Of a stretch of DNA of 64,000 bases, positions 27,365 to 35,557 are shown piece after piece. The stretch comes from Streptomyces sp. GESEQ-35 (GTDB lineage: Bacteria; Actinomycetota; Actinomycetes; Streptomycetales; Streptomycetaceae), in NCBI RefSeq assembly GCF_017948485.1, contig NZ_JAFFSX010000028.1, positions 97,748 to 161,747 on the forward strand, in the 5' to 3' direction. Positions within the stretch are counted from its first letter, which is position 1; every line of letters begins with the position of its first letter. Position numbers and translations under genes: made by a program. Under the pieces are notes generated by a model that ran no database searches, was not told the origin of the DNA, and saw nothing but the letters and a program-made list of their open reading frames with translations.

Positions 27365-28546
27365 ATGAGCACCGCACCCACCCTCCAGACCGCCCCCGGC
27401 CGCCAGATGTGGCCCCTCTACGCCGCCGGCTTCACCACCGCCTTCGGTGCGCACGGCATCGCCGCCAACCTCGGTGGGCACTCCGAGGACGCGGTGACCT
27501 CGCTGCTCGTCCTCGGCGGACTGCTCGCTCTCTACGACGGTGCGGAGGTTGTGCTCAAGCCCCTGTTCGGGACGCTCGCCGACCGGATCGGGGCCCGGCC
27601 GGTACTCCTGGGCGGGCTGGTCGCCTTCGCGCTCGCGTCCGCCGCGTACGTCGTCGTGGACAGCCCTGGCTGGCTCTGGGCAGCCCGTCTCGGCCAGGGC
27701 GCCGCCGCCTCCGCCTTCTCGCCCTCCGCCTCCGCGCTCGTCGCCCGGCTGAACCCGGCGGCCAAGCACGGGCGGGCATTCGGCAGTTACGGCTTCTACA
27801 AGTCCATCGGCTACACCCTCGGCCCGCTACTGGGCGGCGTCCTGGTGTGGGCCGGCGGCCTCCCGCTGCTGTTCGCCGTACTGGCCGCACTCGGCGCAGC
27901 GGTCGCCCTCTGGGCGGCCGTGGCCGTCCCGCACGTCCCCCCGCTAACCAAGTCCCGCCAGACCGTCCTCGACCTGGCCCGCCGCCTCGCCGACCCCGTC
28001 TTCCTGGGACCGACCGCCGCGCTCGCCGCCGCCACCGCCGCCCTCTCCGTCGGCGTCGGCTTCCTGCCGGTCTCCGGCGCCGTCGCAGGACTCGGCACCG
28101 TCGCCACCGGCGCGGCCGTGTCGGTGCTGGCGGCCTGCGCGGCCGTCGTCCAGCCGAGGGCCGGGCGCGCACTGGACGAAGGCCGCCTGACCGTGCGCGC
28201 AGGCCTCACCGCCGGGCTGCTGACCACGGCGGGAGGACTGGCGTGCGCGATGCTCCCCGGCCTGACCGGCATCCTCAGCGCCGCCGCCCTGATCGGCATC
28301 GGCACCGGTCTGATCACCCCGCTCGGCTTCGCCGCCCTGGCCGCCTCGACGCCCCCGGAACGGCTCGGCCAGACCATGGGCTCCGCCGAACTGGGCCGCG
28401 AACTCGGCGACGCGGGCGGGCCGTTGCTCGTCGCGGGCGTAGCCTCGCTGGCCACCCTGACGTACGGCTACGCGGCCCTCGCGGTGCTGATCGCGGCCTA
28501 CCCGATGCTCGCCCTCGTCAACGGACGACTGCGGCACCGTCCCTGA
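27365..28546 (+). CDS. MFS transporter of the metal island
   Basis: 393 aa with about twelve membrane helices. The loop 2-3 signature is degenerate (LFGTLADRIGARPVLLG). Motif C-like GSYGFYKSIGYTLGPLLGGV is in helix 5. It follows the ChrB-like gene, so a role in metal-oxyanion or drug efflux is plausible but not shown. The 3' end overlaps the convergent nmtR-like gene by 29 bp. Confidence 0.82.
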   Translation: MSTAPTLQTAPGRQMWPLYAAGFTTAFGAHGIAANLGGHSEDAVTSLLVLGGLLALYDGAEVVLKPLFGTLADRIGARPVLLGGLVAFALASAAYVVVDSPGWLWAARLGQGAAASAFSPSASALVARLNPAAKHGRAFGSYGFYKSIGYTLGPLLGGVLVWAGGLPLLFAVLAALGAAVALWAAVAVPHVPPLTKSRQTVLDLARRLADPVFLGPTAALAAATAALSVGVGFLPVSGAVAGLGTVATGAAVSVLAACAAVVQPRAGRALDEGRLTVRAGLTAGLLTTAGGLACAMLPGLTGILSAAALIGIGTGLITPLGFAALAASTPPERLGQTMGSAELGRELGDAGGPLLVAGVASLATLTYGYAALAVLIAAYPMLALVNGRLRHRP

Positions 28547-28910
28547 CCTGCTCCTCCGGGGTGTCGCGCAGCCCCAGTCGCAGATGCTCCACGTGATAGA
28601 GGGCCTGGTCGAGCAGTTCGGCGACATGGTTGTCGTAGAGCGCGTAGATCACCGAACGGCCGCGCCGCTCACCCGTCACCAGACCAAGGTTGCGCAGCAG
28701 CCGCAGCTGATGCGAACAGGCCGACTGCTCCATGCCCACGGCGTCCGCGAGTTCGGTCGCCGCACACGGGCCCTCCTGGAGCCGGGCCAGGATCCGCAGG
28801 CGCGAGGGCGTCGCGAGGGCCTGAAGCGTCGTGGCCACATCGGCGGCGCCCACGGCCTCAAGGCGCTCGCGCGCGGTGGCGGGGGTCTTGGCGTCAGCTC
28901 CGTGGCCCAT
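28518..28910 (-). CDS. nmtR: NmtR-like ArsR-family nickel/cobalt sensor
   Basis: 130 aa. The ATG at 28910 is chosen because it yields MGHGADAK: NmtR of M. tuberculosis begins MGHG and uses the N-terminal Gly-His as nickel ligands, so the start is functionally meaningful. The HTH is in MEQSACSHQLRLLRNLGLV. The alpha-5 ligands are conserved in YDNHVAELLDQALYHVEHL (Asp, His, then His-x2-His). Its divergent partner is a P1B ATPase, as in M. tuberculosis. Confidence 0.88.
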   Translation of the reverse strand: MGHGADAKTPATARERLEAVGAADVATTLQALATPSRLRILARLQEGPCAATELADAVGMEQSACSHQLRLLRNLGLVTGERRGRSVIYALYDNHVAELLDQALYHVEHLRLGLRDTPEEQVRDGAAVVR

Positions 28911-28933
28911 GCCCTTCATCCTACGGAGGCCAA

Positions 28934-28963
28934 CACATGAACGCATGAATTGCTCTTCATGTG
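28934..28963. promoter_or_regulatory. NmtR-type operator between nmtR and the P-type ATPase gene
   Basis: CACATGAA at 28934-28941 and TTCATGTG at 28956-28963 form an outer inverted repeat. The inner pair CATGAA (28944-28949) and TTCATG (28956-28961) is spaced by 6 bp, the geometry of SmtB/ArsR-family operators. It lies 24 bp upstream of nmtR. Confidence 0.65.
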
Positions 28964-29073
28964 GTCCTGTACGGTGGAAGAAGCGGCGCCGGGTTCACGG
29001 CTCACCGCCACCCCGCCATGCCCCCTCGTGCCTCATGCCCCGTGCCCCGTGCCTCGTGAAGGACACCCGCCCC

Positions 29074-31068
29074 ATGACCTCCACCGTCACCCGGCCGACG
29101 GCCGACCGGACCGCGTCGGCGCGCCCCCAGGAAGCCCCACGCCGCCGCACCCGCATCCTCGCCCTCCCCGAGGCACGCTGGGCCGCCGCGGCCACGGCCT
29201 TCTTCCTGCTCGCGCTGCCGCTCCAGCTCACCGGCGCCCCCGCCTGGACCTGGGGCCCGCTGTACGCCCTGGCGTACGTGACCGGCGGCTGGGAGCCGGG
29301 CTGGGAAGGCCTCAAGGCCCTCAAGGACAAGACCCTCGACGTCGACCTCCTGATGATCGTCGCCGCCCTCGGCGCCGCATCCATCGGCCAGGTCATGGAC
29401 GGCGCTCTCCTCGTCGTCATCTTCGCCACCTCAGGCGCACTGGAGGCCCTGGCCACCGCCCGCACCGCCGACTCGGTCCGCGGCCTGCTCGACCTGGCCC
29501 CCGCCACCGCCACACGTCTCGTGGCCGACGGCAGCGAACAGACCGTTCCCGTCGAGGAGTTGGCGGTCGGCGACCTCATCCTCGTACGGCCCGGCGAGCG
29601 CGTCGGCGCCGACGGGCGCGTGCTCGACGGGGCGAGCGAGGTCGACCAGGCGACCATCACCGGCGAACCATTGCCGGCCGCCAAGGAGCCGGGCGACGAG
29701 GTCTTCGCGGGAACGCTGAACGGCACGGGTGCCCTGCGGGTACGGGTCGAACGGGACGCCTCCGACTCCGTGATCGCCAGGATCGTACGGATGGTGGAGG
29801 AAGCCTCCGAGACGAAGGCCCCCACCCAGCTGTTCATCGAGAAGGTCGAACAGCGCTACTCGATCGGCATGGTCGCCGCCACCCTCGCCGTCTTCCTCGT
29901 CCCGCTCGCCCTCGGCGCCGCGCTCACCGGCTCACTGCTGCGGGCGATGACCTTCATGATCGTCGCTTCGCCGTGCGCGGTCGTCCTGGCCACCATGCCG
30001 CCGCTGCTGTCCGCCATCGCCAACGCCGGACGGCACGGCGTCCTGGTCAAGTCGGCGGTCGTGATGGAACGCCTGGGACAGGTCGACACGGTCGCCCTCG
30101 ACAAGACGGGCACCCTGACGGAGGGCATGCCGCGGGTCACCGACGTACGGCCGCTGCCGGGCTCCGGCCTCGACGACTCCGCCCTCCTCACCCTGGCCGC
30201 AGCCGCCGAACACCCCAGCGAACACCCCCTCGCCCGCGCGATCGTGGACGCGGCACGCGAACGCGGTCTCACGTTGCCGGAGACGAAGGACTTCGACTCC
30301 ACACCGGGTGTCGGGGTGACCGCGGGTGTCGACGACCGGATCGTGGCCGTGGGCGCACCCGCACGCCTGCTGCACGGCGCCAGTGACTCGGTCGCCTCGG
30401 CCTTCGCCTCCGCGTTGGCCGCAGGACTCGAGGACGAGGGCCGTACGGCGGTCCTGGTGACGCTCGACGGCGTCCCGGCGGGCGTGCTGGGCATCGCCGA
30501 CCGCCTCCGCCCGAACGCGGCCGCCACGATCACGTCCCTCACGACCCTCACCGGAACCAGGCCCGTCCTGCTGACCGGCGACAACCCGCGCGCCGCCGCC
30601 CACCTGGCCGCCGAGGCCGGCATCGACGACGTATGCGCCGGGCTGCTGCCTCAGCACAAGGTGGCAGCGGTGAGGGAACTCCAAGCTGTCGGCCGCAGGG
30701 TGATGGTGGTGGGTGACGGCGTCAACGACGCCCCCGCCCTCGCCGCCGCCCACTCCGGCGTCGCGATGGGGCGCGCGGGCTCGGATCTCGCGCTGGAGAC
30801 TGCGGACGCGGTGATCGTCCGGGACGAGCTCACCACCGTGCCCGCGGTGATCGCCCTCTCGCGGCGGGCCCGGCAGCTGGTGGTGCAGAACCTGGTGGTC
30901 GCCGGGGTGTTCATCGCGGCGCTGGTGACCTGGGACCTGGCGGGGACCCTGCCGCTGCCGCTCGGTGTGCTGGGGCACGAGGGGTCGACCGTGCTGGTCG
31001 GGCTCAACGGTCTGCGGCTGCTGCGGGAGGCGGCTTGGCAGCGGGCGGAGCGTGCTGCGGGGCGATGA
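29074..31068 (+). CDS. nmtA: P1B-4 heavy-metal exporting ATPase (NmtA/CtpJ type)
   Basis: 664 aa from ATG 29074, preceded by AAGGA at good spacing. No N-terminal metal-binding domain; an actuator TGEPLP loop is present. The membrane metal site is VASPCAVVL (SPC, near residue 299), the phosphorylation motif DKTGT is near residue 341, followed by an HP locus in SEHPLA and GDGVNDAPA near residue 548. The last helix carries LGHEGSTVLVGLNGLRLL. SPC plus HEGST marks the cobalt/nickel-type P1B-4 group. The divergent NmtR-like sensor supports Ni/Co efflux. Confidence 0.88.
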   Translation: MTSTVTRPTADRTASARPQEAPRRRTRILALPEARWAAAATAFFLLALPLQLTGAPAWTWGPLYALAYVTGGWEPGWEGLKALKDKTLDVDLLMIVAALGAASIGQVMDGALLVVIFATSGALEALATARTADSVRGLLDLAPATATRLVADGSEQTVPVEELAVGDLILVRPGERVGADGRVLDGASEVDQATITGEPLPAAKEPGDEVFAGTLNGTGALRVRVERDASDSVIARIVRMVEEASETKAPTQLFIEKVEQRYSIGMVAATLAVFLVPLALGAALTGSLLRAMTFMIVASPCAVVLATMPPLLSAIANAGRHGVLVKSAVVMERLGQVDTVALDKTGTLTEGMPRVTDVRPLPGSGLDDSALLTLAAAAEHPSEHPLARAIVDAARERGLTLPETKDFDSTPGVGVTAGVDDRIVAVGAPARLLHGASDSVASAFASALAAGLEDEGRTAVLVTLDGVPAGVLGIADRLRPNAAATITSLTTLTGTRPVLLTGDNPRAAAHLAAEAGIDDVCAGLLPQHKVAAVRELQAVGRRVMVVGDGVNDAPALAAAHSGVAMGRAGSDLALETADAVIVRDELTTVPAVIALSRRARQLVVQNLVVAGVFIAALVTWDLAGTLPLPLGVLGHEGSTVLVGLNGLRLLREAAWQRAERAAGR

Positions 31069-32341
31069 GCTGCGGCTCCGCACGGCTCACGGCATGGGCG
31101 CCGGACGCCGCGACCGCCTTCAGGTCCCGGGCCACGGCAGCGCCGATCATCTCGGCGTCCCCCGCACCCACATGGCTGACGACGGTGAGCGTGTAGGCGT
31201 CGGCGGTGTGGACGAGACAGAGGTTCGCCGTGCCCGGTGGGGAGAGCTGCGGCAAAGGGACGATGCGGGACAGGGGGCGATCGTGCAAGTGGCTGGGGTT
31301 GTCCCGCCACTTGAACGCGGTGCACAGGCTGGTGGTGAGCTCGGGGCGGGCGAGGCGCCTGGCCATCGCCTCGGCCAGCCACGGCATGGTCCGTGCGCTG
31401 GCCTGAAGTGCGGGGAGGAACACGCGGTGGGCGTCGCACCGGTGGTGCAGCGCCGCGACCAGGTCCTGGCAGGCCTGTAGACGGTCCACCGGGGATTCGA
31501 CGTCGATGGGCAGCGGACTGCGCAGCACGGTGACGCCGTTGCCGAGCTGCTGTGCGTTGTGGCGGGTCCGCAGGTCGACCGGCACCGTGGCGTAGAGGGG
31601 GGTCGGTCCCTTCGGCCAGGATCGCAGGGGGCCGTAGCAGGCGCGGAGGGCGCCGGCGTAGGTGCTCAGGAGAAGTTCGTTGAGGGTCGCTCCCCGCCCG
31701 CCGGCCGGCTGGCGGCGGGCCGTACGCATCATCTGCGGGTCGAGCTCGACCATCGCCACTGACGGCCGCAGGTCGCCGGAGGGCGCCGGCGGAAGGGGCT
31801 GGCTGGGGACTCCGATACGGCGCAACTCCCTGAGCACGGTGGCGGGACCGATGCGCGGGCGCCGGCCCGCTGTCGTGACCGGGCCGAGCGCGGAGGGCGG
31901 TACGGCGTCGTCCATCAGCAGCCGGAAGAGCGTTTCCAGCGATCTGCCGTCCAGCAGCGCGTGATGGGCGAGCAGCACGATGGCGTGGTCGCCCGCCGGG
32001 GTGGCGTGTGGCGTCACCAACAGCCGCCACAGGGGCCGTTCGGGCGGCAGCGGGTGACTGACGCCGGCCGTCAGCAGGGAATCCAGATCCTGGTCCGTGG
32101 CGACGATGTGTGCCGCGGGATCGAACGGCCGGGTGGCCGTCCACCGGTGGCCCGACAGCGCCGCCGGCCCGCTGGGGGGCTCCAGGACCCAGCTCATCCG
32201 GTCCAGTCCGCTCCATCGTTCGCGGACGCGGGACCGCACCTGCGCCAGGTCGAACGGCCTTCCGGGAAACACCGCGGCGATGCCGATCGTTCCCGGCAGT
32301 CCATTGCGGAGGTGCCCTTCGTCGAAGGCCGACAGCCTCAT
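31004..32341 (-). CDS. WS/DGAT-like (condensation-fold) acyltransferase 1
   Basis: 445 aa from ATG 32341 (MRLSAFDEGHLRNGLPG). The acyltransferase motif HHALLDG is intact with His126-His127; in this superfamily the second His is catalytic. A later block (RRQPAGGRGATLNELLLSTY) matches the WS/DGAT PLN-type region, and LCTAFKWRDNPSHLHDRPL leads into the C-terminal half. The tail is Ala/Pro-rich. It is the last gene of a four-gene minus-strand set and a paralogue of the gene at 33917. The 3' end overlaps the ATPase gene by 65 bp. The acyl acceptor is unknown. Confidence 0.78.
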   Translation of the reverse strand: MRLSAFDEGHLRNGLPGTIGIAAVFPGRPFDLAQVRSRVRERWSGLDRMSWVLEPPSGPAALSGHRWTATRPFDPAAHIVATDQDLDSLLTAGVSHPLPPERPLWRLLVTPHATPAGDHAIVLLAHHALLDGRSLETLFRLLMDDAVPPSALGPVTTAGRRPRIGPATVLRELRRIGVPSQPLPPAPSGDLRPSVAMVELDPQMMRTARRQPAGGRGATLNELLLSTYAGALRACYGPLRSWPKGPTPLYATVPVDLRTRHNAQQLGNGVTVLRSPLPIDVESPVDRLQACQDLVAALHHRCDAHRVFLPALQASARTMPWLAEAMARRLARPELTTSLCTAFKWRDNPSHLHDRPLSRIVPLPQLSPPGTANLCLVHTADAYTLTVVSHVGAGDAEMIGAAVARDLKAVAASGAHAVSRAEPQLIAPQHAPPAAKPPPAAAADR

Positions 32342-32397
32342 GTTCCACAGCCTCTCGTTCCTTGGTGGTGCAGCTGTCCAGGCCCCGCCTTCGGTGA

Positions 32398-33606
32398 TCA
32401 ACCGTCGGGTGAATCGAACACGACACAGGCGTTGTGGCCGCCGAAGGCGAAACTGTTGCTGATCACCGCGCCGTCCGAGATCTTGCGGGGTTCGGCCGTG
32501 ACCACATCCAGTTCGCAGCGCGGGTCCAGCCGCGTGAGATGGGCGGTCGGAGGCACGAGCCCTTCGTGCACCGACCAGGCCACGATCACGGCTTCCAGCG
32601 CCCCCGCCGCCCCCAGCGCGTGCCCGGTGATCGCCTTGGGTGCGGTCACCGGCACCGCGCGCGGGCCGAACAGGGCGGTGATGGCCCGCGCTTCCGCGAG
32701 GTCGTTCAGCTCGGTGCCGGTGCCGTGCGCGTTGACATGGGTGACGGCGTCGGCCGTCGTGCCGGCGTCGGCGAGCGCCTGCTCCATGCACGCCCGGGCG
32801 CCGGCACCGTCCGGATGCGGTGCCGTCAGGTGGTAGGCGTCGGAGGTACGCCCGTATCCGGTCAGCGTCGCGTAGATCCGGGCGCCCCGCGCACGGGCCA
32901 GGTCCAGCCGTTCCAGCACGAGGAACGCGGCGCCTTCGGCGAGGACGAACCCCTGCCGCCCGACGTCGAACGGCCGTGACGCGGCAGCGGGATCCGCGCA
33001 CTCGGTGACCATCGCGCCGGACCGGCCGAAGGCCATCGCGGTCGTAGGAGTCAGGGGACTCTCATGCCCTCCCGCCACCACCACGTCCGCGGACCCCGCC
33101 CGGATCATCTGCATCGCCTCACCCACGGCGTGCGTTCCGGAGGCACACGCGGTGGAGACCGTCAGACTGGGGCCGGTGACACCGAGCCCGGCACTGACCC
33201 AGTACGCCCCCGCGTTGTGCATCAGCCGGGACGCGTACAGCACATCGGGACGTCCGATGCCGTTCTCCTGACTGATCACGCCGCCGTAGCCGGTGCCGGT
33301 GACCACCGCCCGCCGGCCGGGAGACACGTGAAGTCCTCCGGCGTCCTCCACGGCGTCCGCGGCGGCGCACACGGCCAGCTGCGCCGACCGGTCGGCCCGC
33401 CGTACCTCCTTGGGCGTCAGATAGCCCGTGGGGTCGAAGGCGGTCATCGGACTTGCCGGGTACACGACGGTGCCCTCGTCGTCGAAAGCATGCAGCGACG
33501 TCCCTGAACGGCGCTGAAGGAGGCTCTCCCACAGCGCTGCGGGCGTCGCTCCGGCCGCGCAGCGGACTCCCAGGCCCGTGACGGCGACGGCGTGCCGGGG
33601 GGTCAC
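32398..33606 (-). CDS. Beta-ketoacyl-ACP synthase (KAS II / FabF-like)
   Basis: 402 aa. The thiolase fold has active-site Cys154 in VSTACASGTHAVGEA and the two His in HVNAHGTGTELNDLAEA and ITGHALGAAGALEAV, so it should be a competent condensing enzyme. Its GTG start overlaps the ACP stop by 4 bp (translational coupling). No acyltransferase, ketoreductase or partner chain-length factor is nearby. It probably extends or loads an acyl chain on the adjacent ACP. Confidence 0.88.
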   Translation of the reverse strand: MTPRHAVAVTGLGVRCAAGATPAALWESLLQRRSGTSLHAFDDEGTVVYPASPMTAFDPTGYLTPKEVRRADRSAQLAVCAAADAVEDAGGLHVSPGRRAVVTGTGYGGVISQENGIGRPDVLYASRLMHNAGAYWVSAGLGVTGPSLTVSTACASGTHAVGEAMQMIRAGSADVVVAGGHESPLTPTTAMAFGRSGAMVTECADPAAASRPFDVGRQGFVLAEGAAFLVLERLDLARARGARIYATLTGYGRTSDAYHLTAPHPDGAGARACMEQALADAGTTADAVTHVNAHGTGTELNDLAEARAITALFGPRAVPVTAPKAITGHALGAAGALEAVIVAWSVHEGLVPPTAHLTRLDPRCELDVVTAEPRKISDGAVISNSFAFGGHNACVVFDSPDG

Positions 33607-33890
33607 CGGGCGGCGAGGGGGCTGTGGGTGGCCTGGGTGCGCAGCTGCACGATGAGGTCGGCGACATCACCCACGGTGGACACTCCGGTCGTCTCGGTTC
33701 CCCGCAACGACACCCCGAACAAGTCTTCCGACGCCGCTTGCAGTTCGGTGATGTCCAGACTGTCGGCCCCCAGATCGGCCACCAGCCGGGCCTGCGGCAC
33801 CACCGCCTCCGGCGGCACCGACATCACCCGCGCGCACAACGGGCGCAGCGCTTCCCATACGTCAGCCACTTCTGGGTATTCCGCTTCCAT
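33603..33890 (-). CDS. Acyl carrier protein
   Basis: 95 aa from ATG 33890. The phosphopantetheine site is LGADSLDITEL with Ser44, in the usual four-helix ACP context (LVADLGADSLD, then VSTVGDVADLIVQL). It is placed directly before the ketosynthase and 26 bp after the second acyltransferase gene, so it is the likely carrier for both. Confidence 0.9.
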   Translation of the reverse strand: MEAEYPEVADVWEALRPLCARVMSVPPEAVVPQARLVADLGADSLDITELQAASEDLFGVSLRGTETTGVSTVGDVADLIVQLRTQATHSPLAAR

Positions 33891-33916
33891 GCAATTGTCT
33901 CCGTTTCCTGGTGCCG

Positions 33917-35134
33917 TCAGGGCTGCGGGTACCGAGCCCATGTCTCGAACTCCGTGACGACCGCGTCGGCGAGCCGCCTCGCGTCGTTCGGGCGCAGGTT
34001 GCACACCACAGTGAGCGTGACCGCGTCCCCTGCCTGGGCCAGGGCGAAGCTGGCGGTGCCCGGGTGGTGCAGGGGCGGCAGACCGACAGCGCGTACGAGC
34101 GCGCGGCCCTGGAAGGTGCTCGATCCGCCGGGCCACTTGATGGCTGTGGTCGCGGTCGCCGCGAAGCAGGAGTGGCGACCGCGGTTGGTGAGGAGTCTGG
34201 TCACCCACGGGCCCGTCCGCCGTGCCACTTCCGCCGCGGGAAACAGCACGGTGTCGTGTACGGCGGCCCGCGCGGGGACCCCGGCCAGCGCGGCCTGACA
34301 CGCCCGCAGCCGCGCCATGGGTTCGTCCACGTCGACGGGCAACGGAACCCGAACCACCGTGAGGGCATTGCCGAGTTCGCTCGGATCGGTCCGGGTGCGC
34401 AGATCGCACGGCACGGCCGTGTACGCCGGCTCGTCCCGCCGGCGCCACCGCCGTACGGGCCCGTACTCGGCCCGCAGCGCGCCGGCCACCGCGCCCACGA
34501 GCAGCTCGTTCAGCGTCGCACCGCGGCCCTCGGCAGGCTGCCGGCGTGCGGATCGGACCGTGTGCGCAGACAGCGCGCTCACCGCGACCGAGGGGGACGT
34601 CTGCCCCGGCGACTCCATCGGCAGGGCCTGTCCCCGGGCCGTCATCGCCCTGAGCTCCCTGCCCGCCGCGCGCAGCCCGGTACGCGACAGCGGCGCCGGC
34701 CGGGCCGACCCCCTCACCTCCGCGGTGCCGTCCATCAGCGACCGCATCACCGTCATCAGCGAGCGTCCGTCCAGCAGCACATGCTGGGCCACCAGCGCCA
34801 GGGCGAAACCGCCGCCGTGCGCCGCATCCGGGACCACGAAGAGCCGCCAGGGCGGTACCCCGTCGGCGAGCGGCCGGTCCACACTCTCCGCCCACAGGTC
34901 GTCCAACTTGTTCCGGGCCACGACGACATGCACGGCGGGATCGAACGGACCCGGTACGGCCCACCGCGCGCGGTCGAGCACACAGTTCATCCGCTCCAGG
35001 CCCGTCCACCGCTCGGCGACGCGCGCCCGTACCTCGGCCACATCGGGCAGCTCACCGGAGAAGACCGCCGCCAGGCCGACAACTCCCGGACATCCGTTGA
35101 GCAGCAGCATCTCGTCGGCACAGGACAGCCTCAT
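33917..35134 (-). CDS. WS/DGAT-like acyltransferase 2 with altered HHxxxDG motif
   Basis: 405 aa from ATG 35134; an upstream ATG at 35149 sits too close to GGGAAGGG. The start is set by alignment with its paralogue (both begin MRLS). The catalytic motif reads QHVLLDG: the first His is Gln117, the catalytic second His118 and the Asp-Gly are kept. Later blocks (RRQPAEGRGATLNELLVGAV and TAIKWPGGSSTFQGRALVRA) follow the paralogue closely. First gene of the acyltransferase-ACP-ketosynthase set. Confidence 0.75.
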   Translation of the reverse strand: MRLSCADEMLLLNGCPGVVGLAAVFSGELPDVAEVRARVAERWTGLERMNCVLDRARWAVPGPFDPAVHVVVARNKLDDLWAESVDRPLADGVPPWRLFVVPDAAHGGGFALALVAQHVLLDGRSLMTVMRSLMDGTAEVRGSARPAPLSRTGLRAAGRELRAMTARGQALPMESPGQTSPSVAVSALSAHTVRSARRQPAEGRGATLNELLVGAVAGALRAEYGPVRRWRRRDEPAYTAVPCDLRTRTDPSELGNALTVVRVPLPVDVDEPMARLRACQAALAGVPARAAVHDTVLFPAAEVARRTGPWVTRLLTNRGRHSCFAATATTAIKWPGGSSTFQGRALVRAVGLPPLHHPGTASFALAQAGDAVTLTVVCNLRPNDARRLADAVVTEFETWARYPQP

Positions 35135-35174
35135 GCGACAGGTCGCCATACCCTTCCCATCGGCGGAAGAACTA

Positions 35175-35199
35175 CGCCCGCACCGTGATGGTGCGGGCG
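35175..35199 (-). terminator. Hairpin between the small secreted gene and acyltransferase 2
   Basis: CGCCCGCACC at 35175-35184 pairs perfectly with GGTGCGGGCG at 35190-35199. On the minus strand TAGTTCTT follows. It probably separates the secreted-protein transcript from the acyltransferase cluster. Confidence 0.6.
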
Positions 35200-35218
35200 T
35201 CGACTTCAAACGGTCTGC

Positions 35219-35512
35219 TCAGAACGCCTCGCTGTTGCAGCCCATGTCCGAACCGAGGTCGGTCGGCTGCGCGCCCGGGTTGCCCTCGCCGTTGAGCGCG
35301 TTGCCCAGCGCGCCGTTGATGGCGCCGACGCTGCCGAGGATGTCGATGTTCATGTCGTGCGAGCGACATTCGATGCTCTGCGCCACGTCGAAGTCGTTGC
35401 CCCGCTCGCCGCCGCGACCACCGTGGTCGTGGGCGAGGGCGGGGCTGACGCCGAAGGAGCCGACACTGCCGAGGACAGCGCCCACGAGGGCGACCTTCTG
35501 AAGCTTGTGCAT
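35219..35512 (-). CDS. Small secreted protein, family A, copy 1
   Basis: 97 aa. The signal peptide is MHKLQKVALVGAVLGSVGSF ending ALAHDHGG. The mature part is about 70 residues with a conserved core: a Cys in SIECRSHDMNIDIL, then VGAINGALGNALNGEGNPG, then DMGCNSEAF. The same core is in the genes at 37499 and 38020. Two conserved cysteines could form one disulfide. It is not a chaplin or rodlin by motif. Function unknown, probably cell-surface. It lies 45 bp after the Pro/Gln-rich gene on the same strand. Confidence 0.8.
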   Translation of the reverse strand: MHKLQKVALVGAVLGSVGSFGVSPALAHDHGGRGGERGNDFDVAQSIECRSHDMNIDILGSVGAINGALGNALNGEGNPGAQPTDLGSDMGCNSEAF

Positions 35513-35557
35513 TTCTTCTCCGTTGAACGAGCGGATGTACTTACTGCGGGGAGACGG

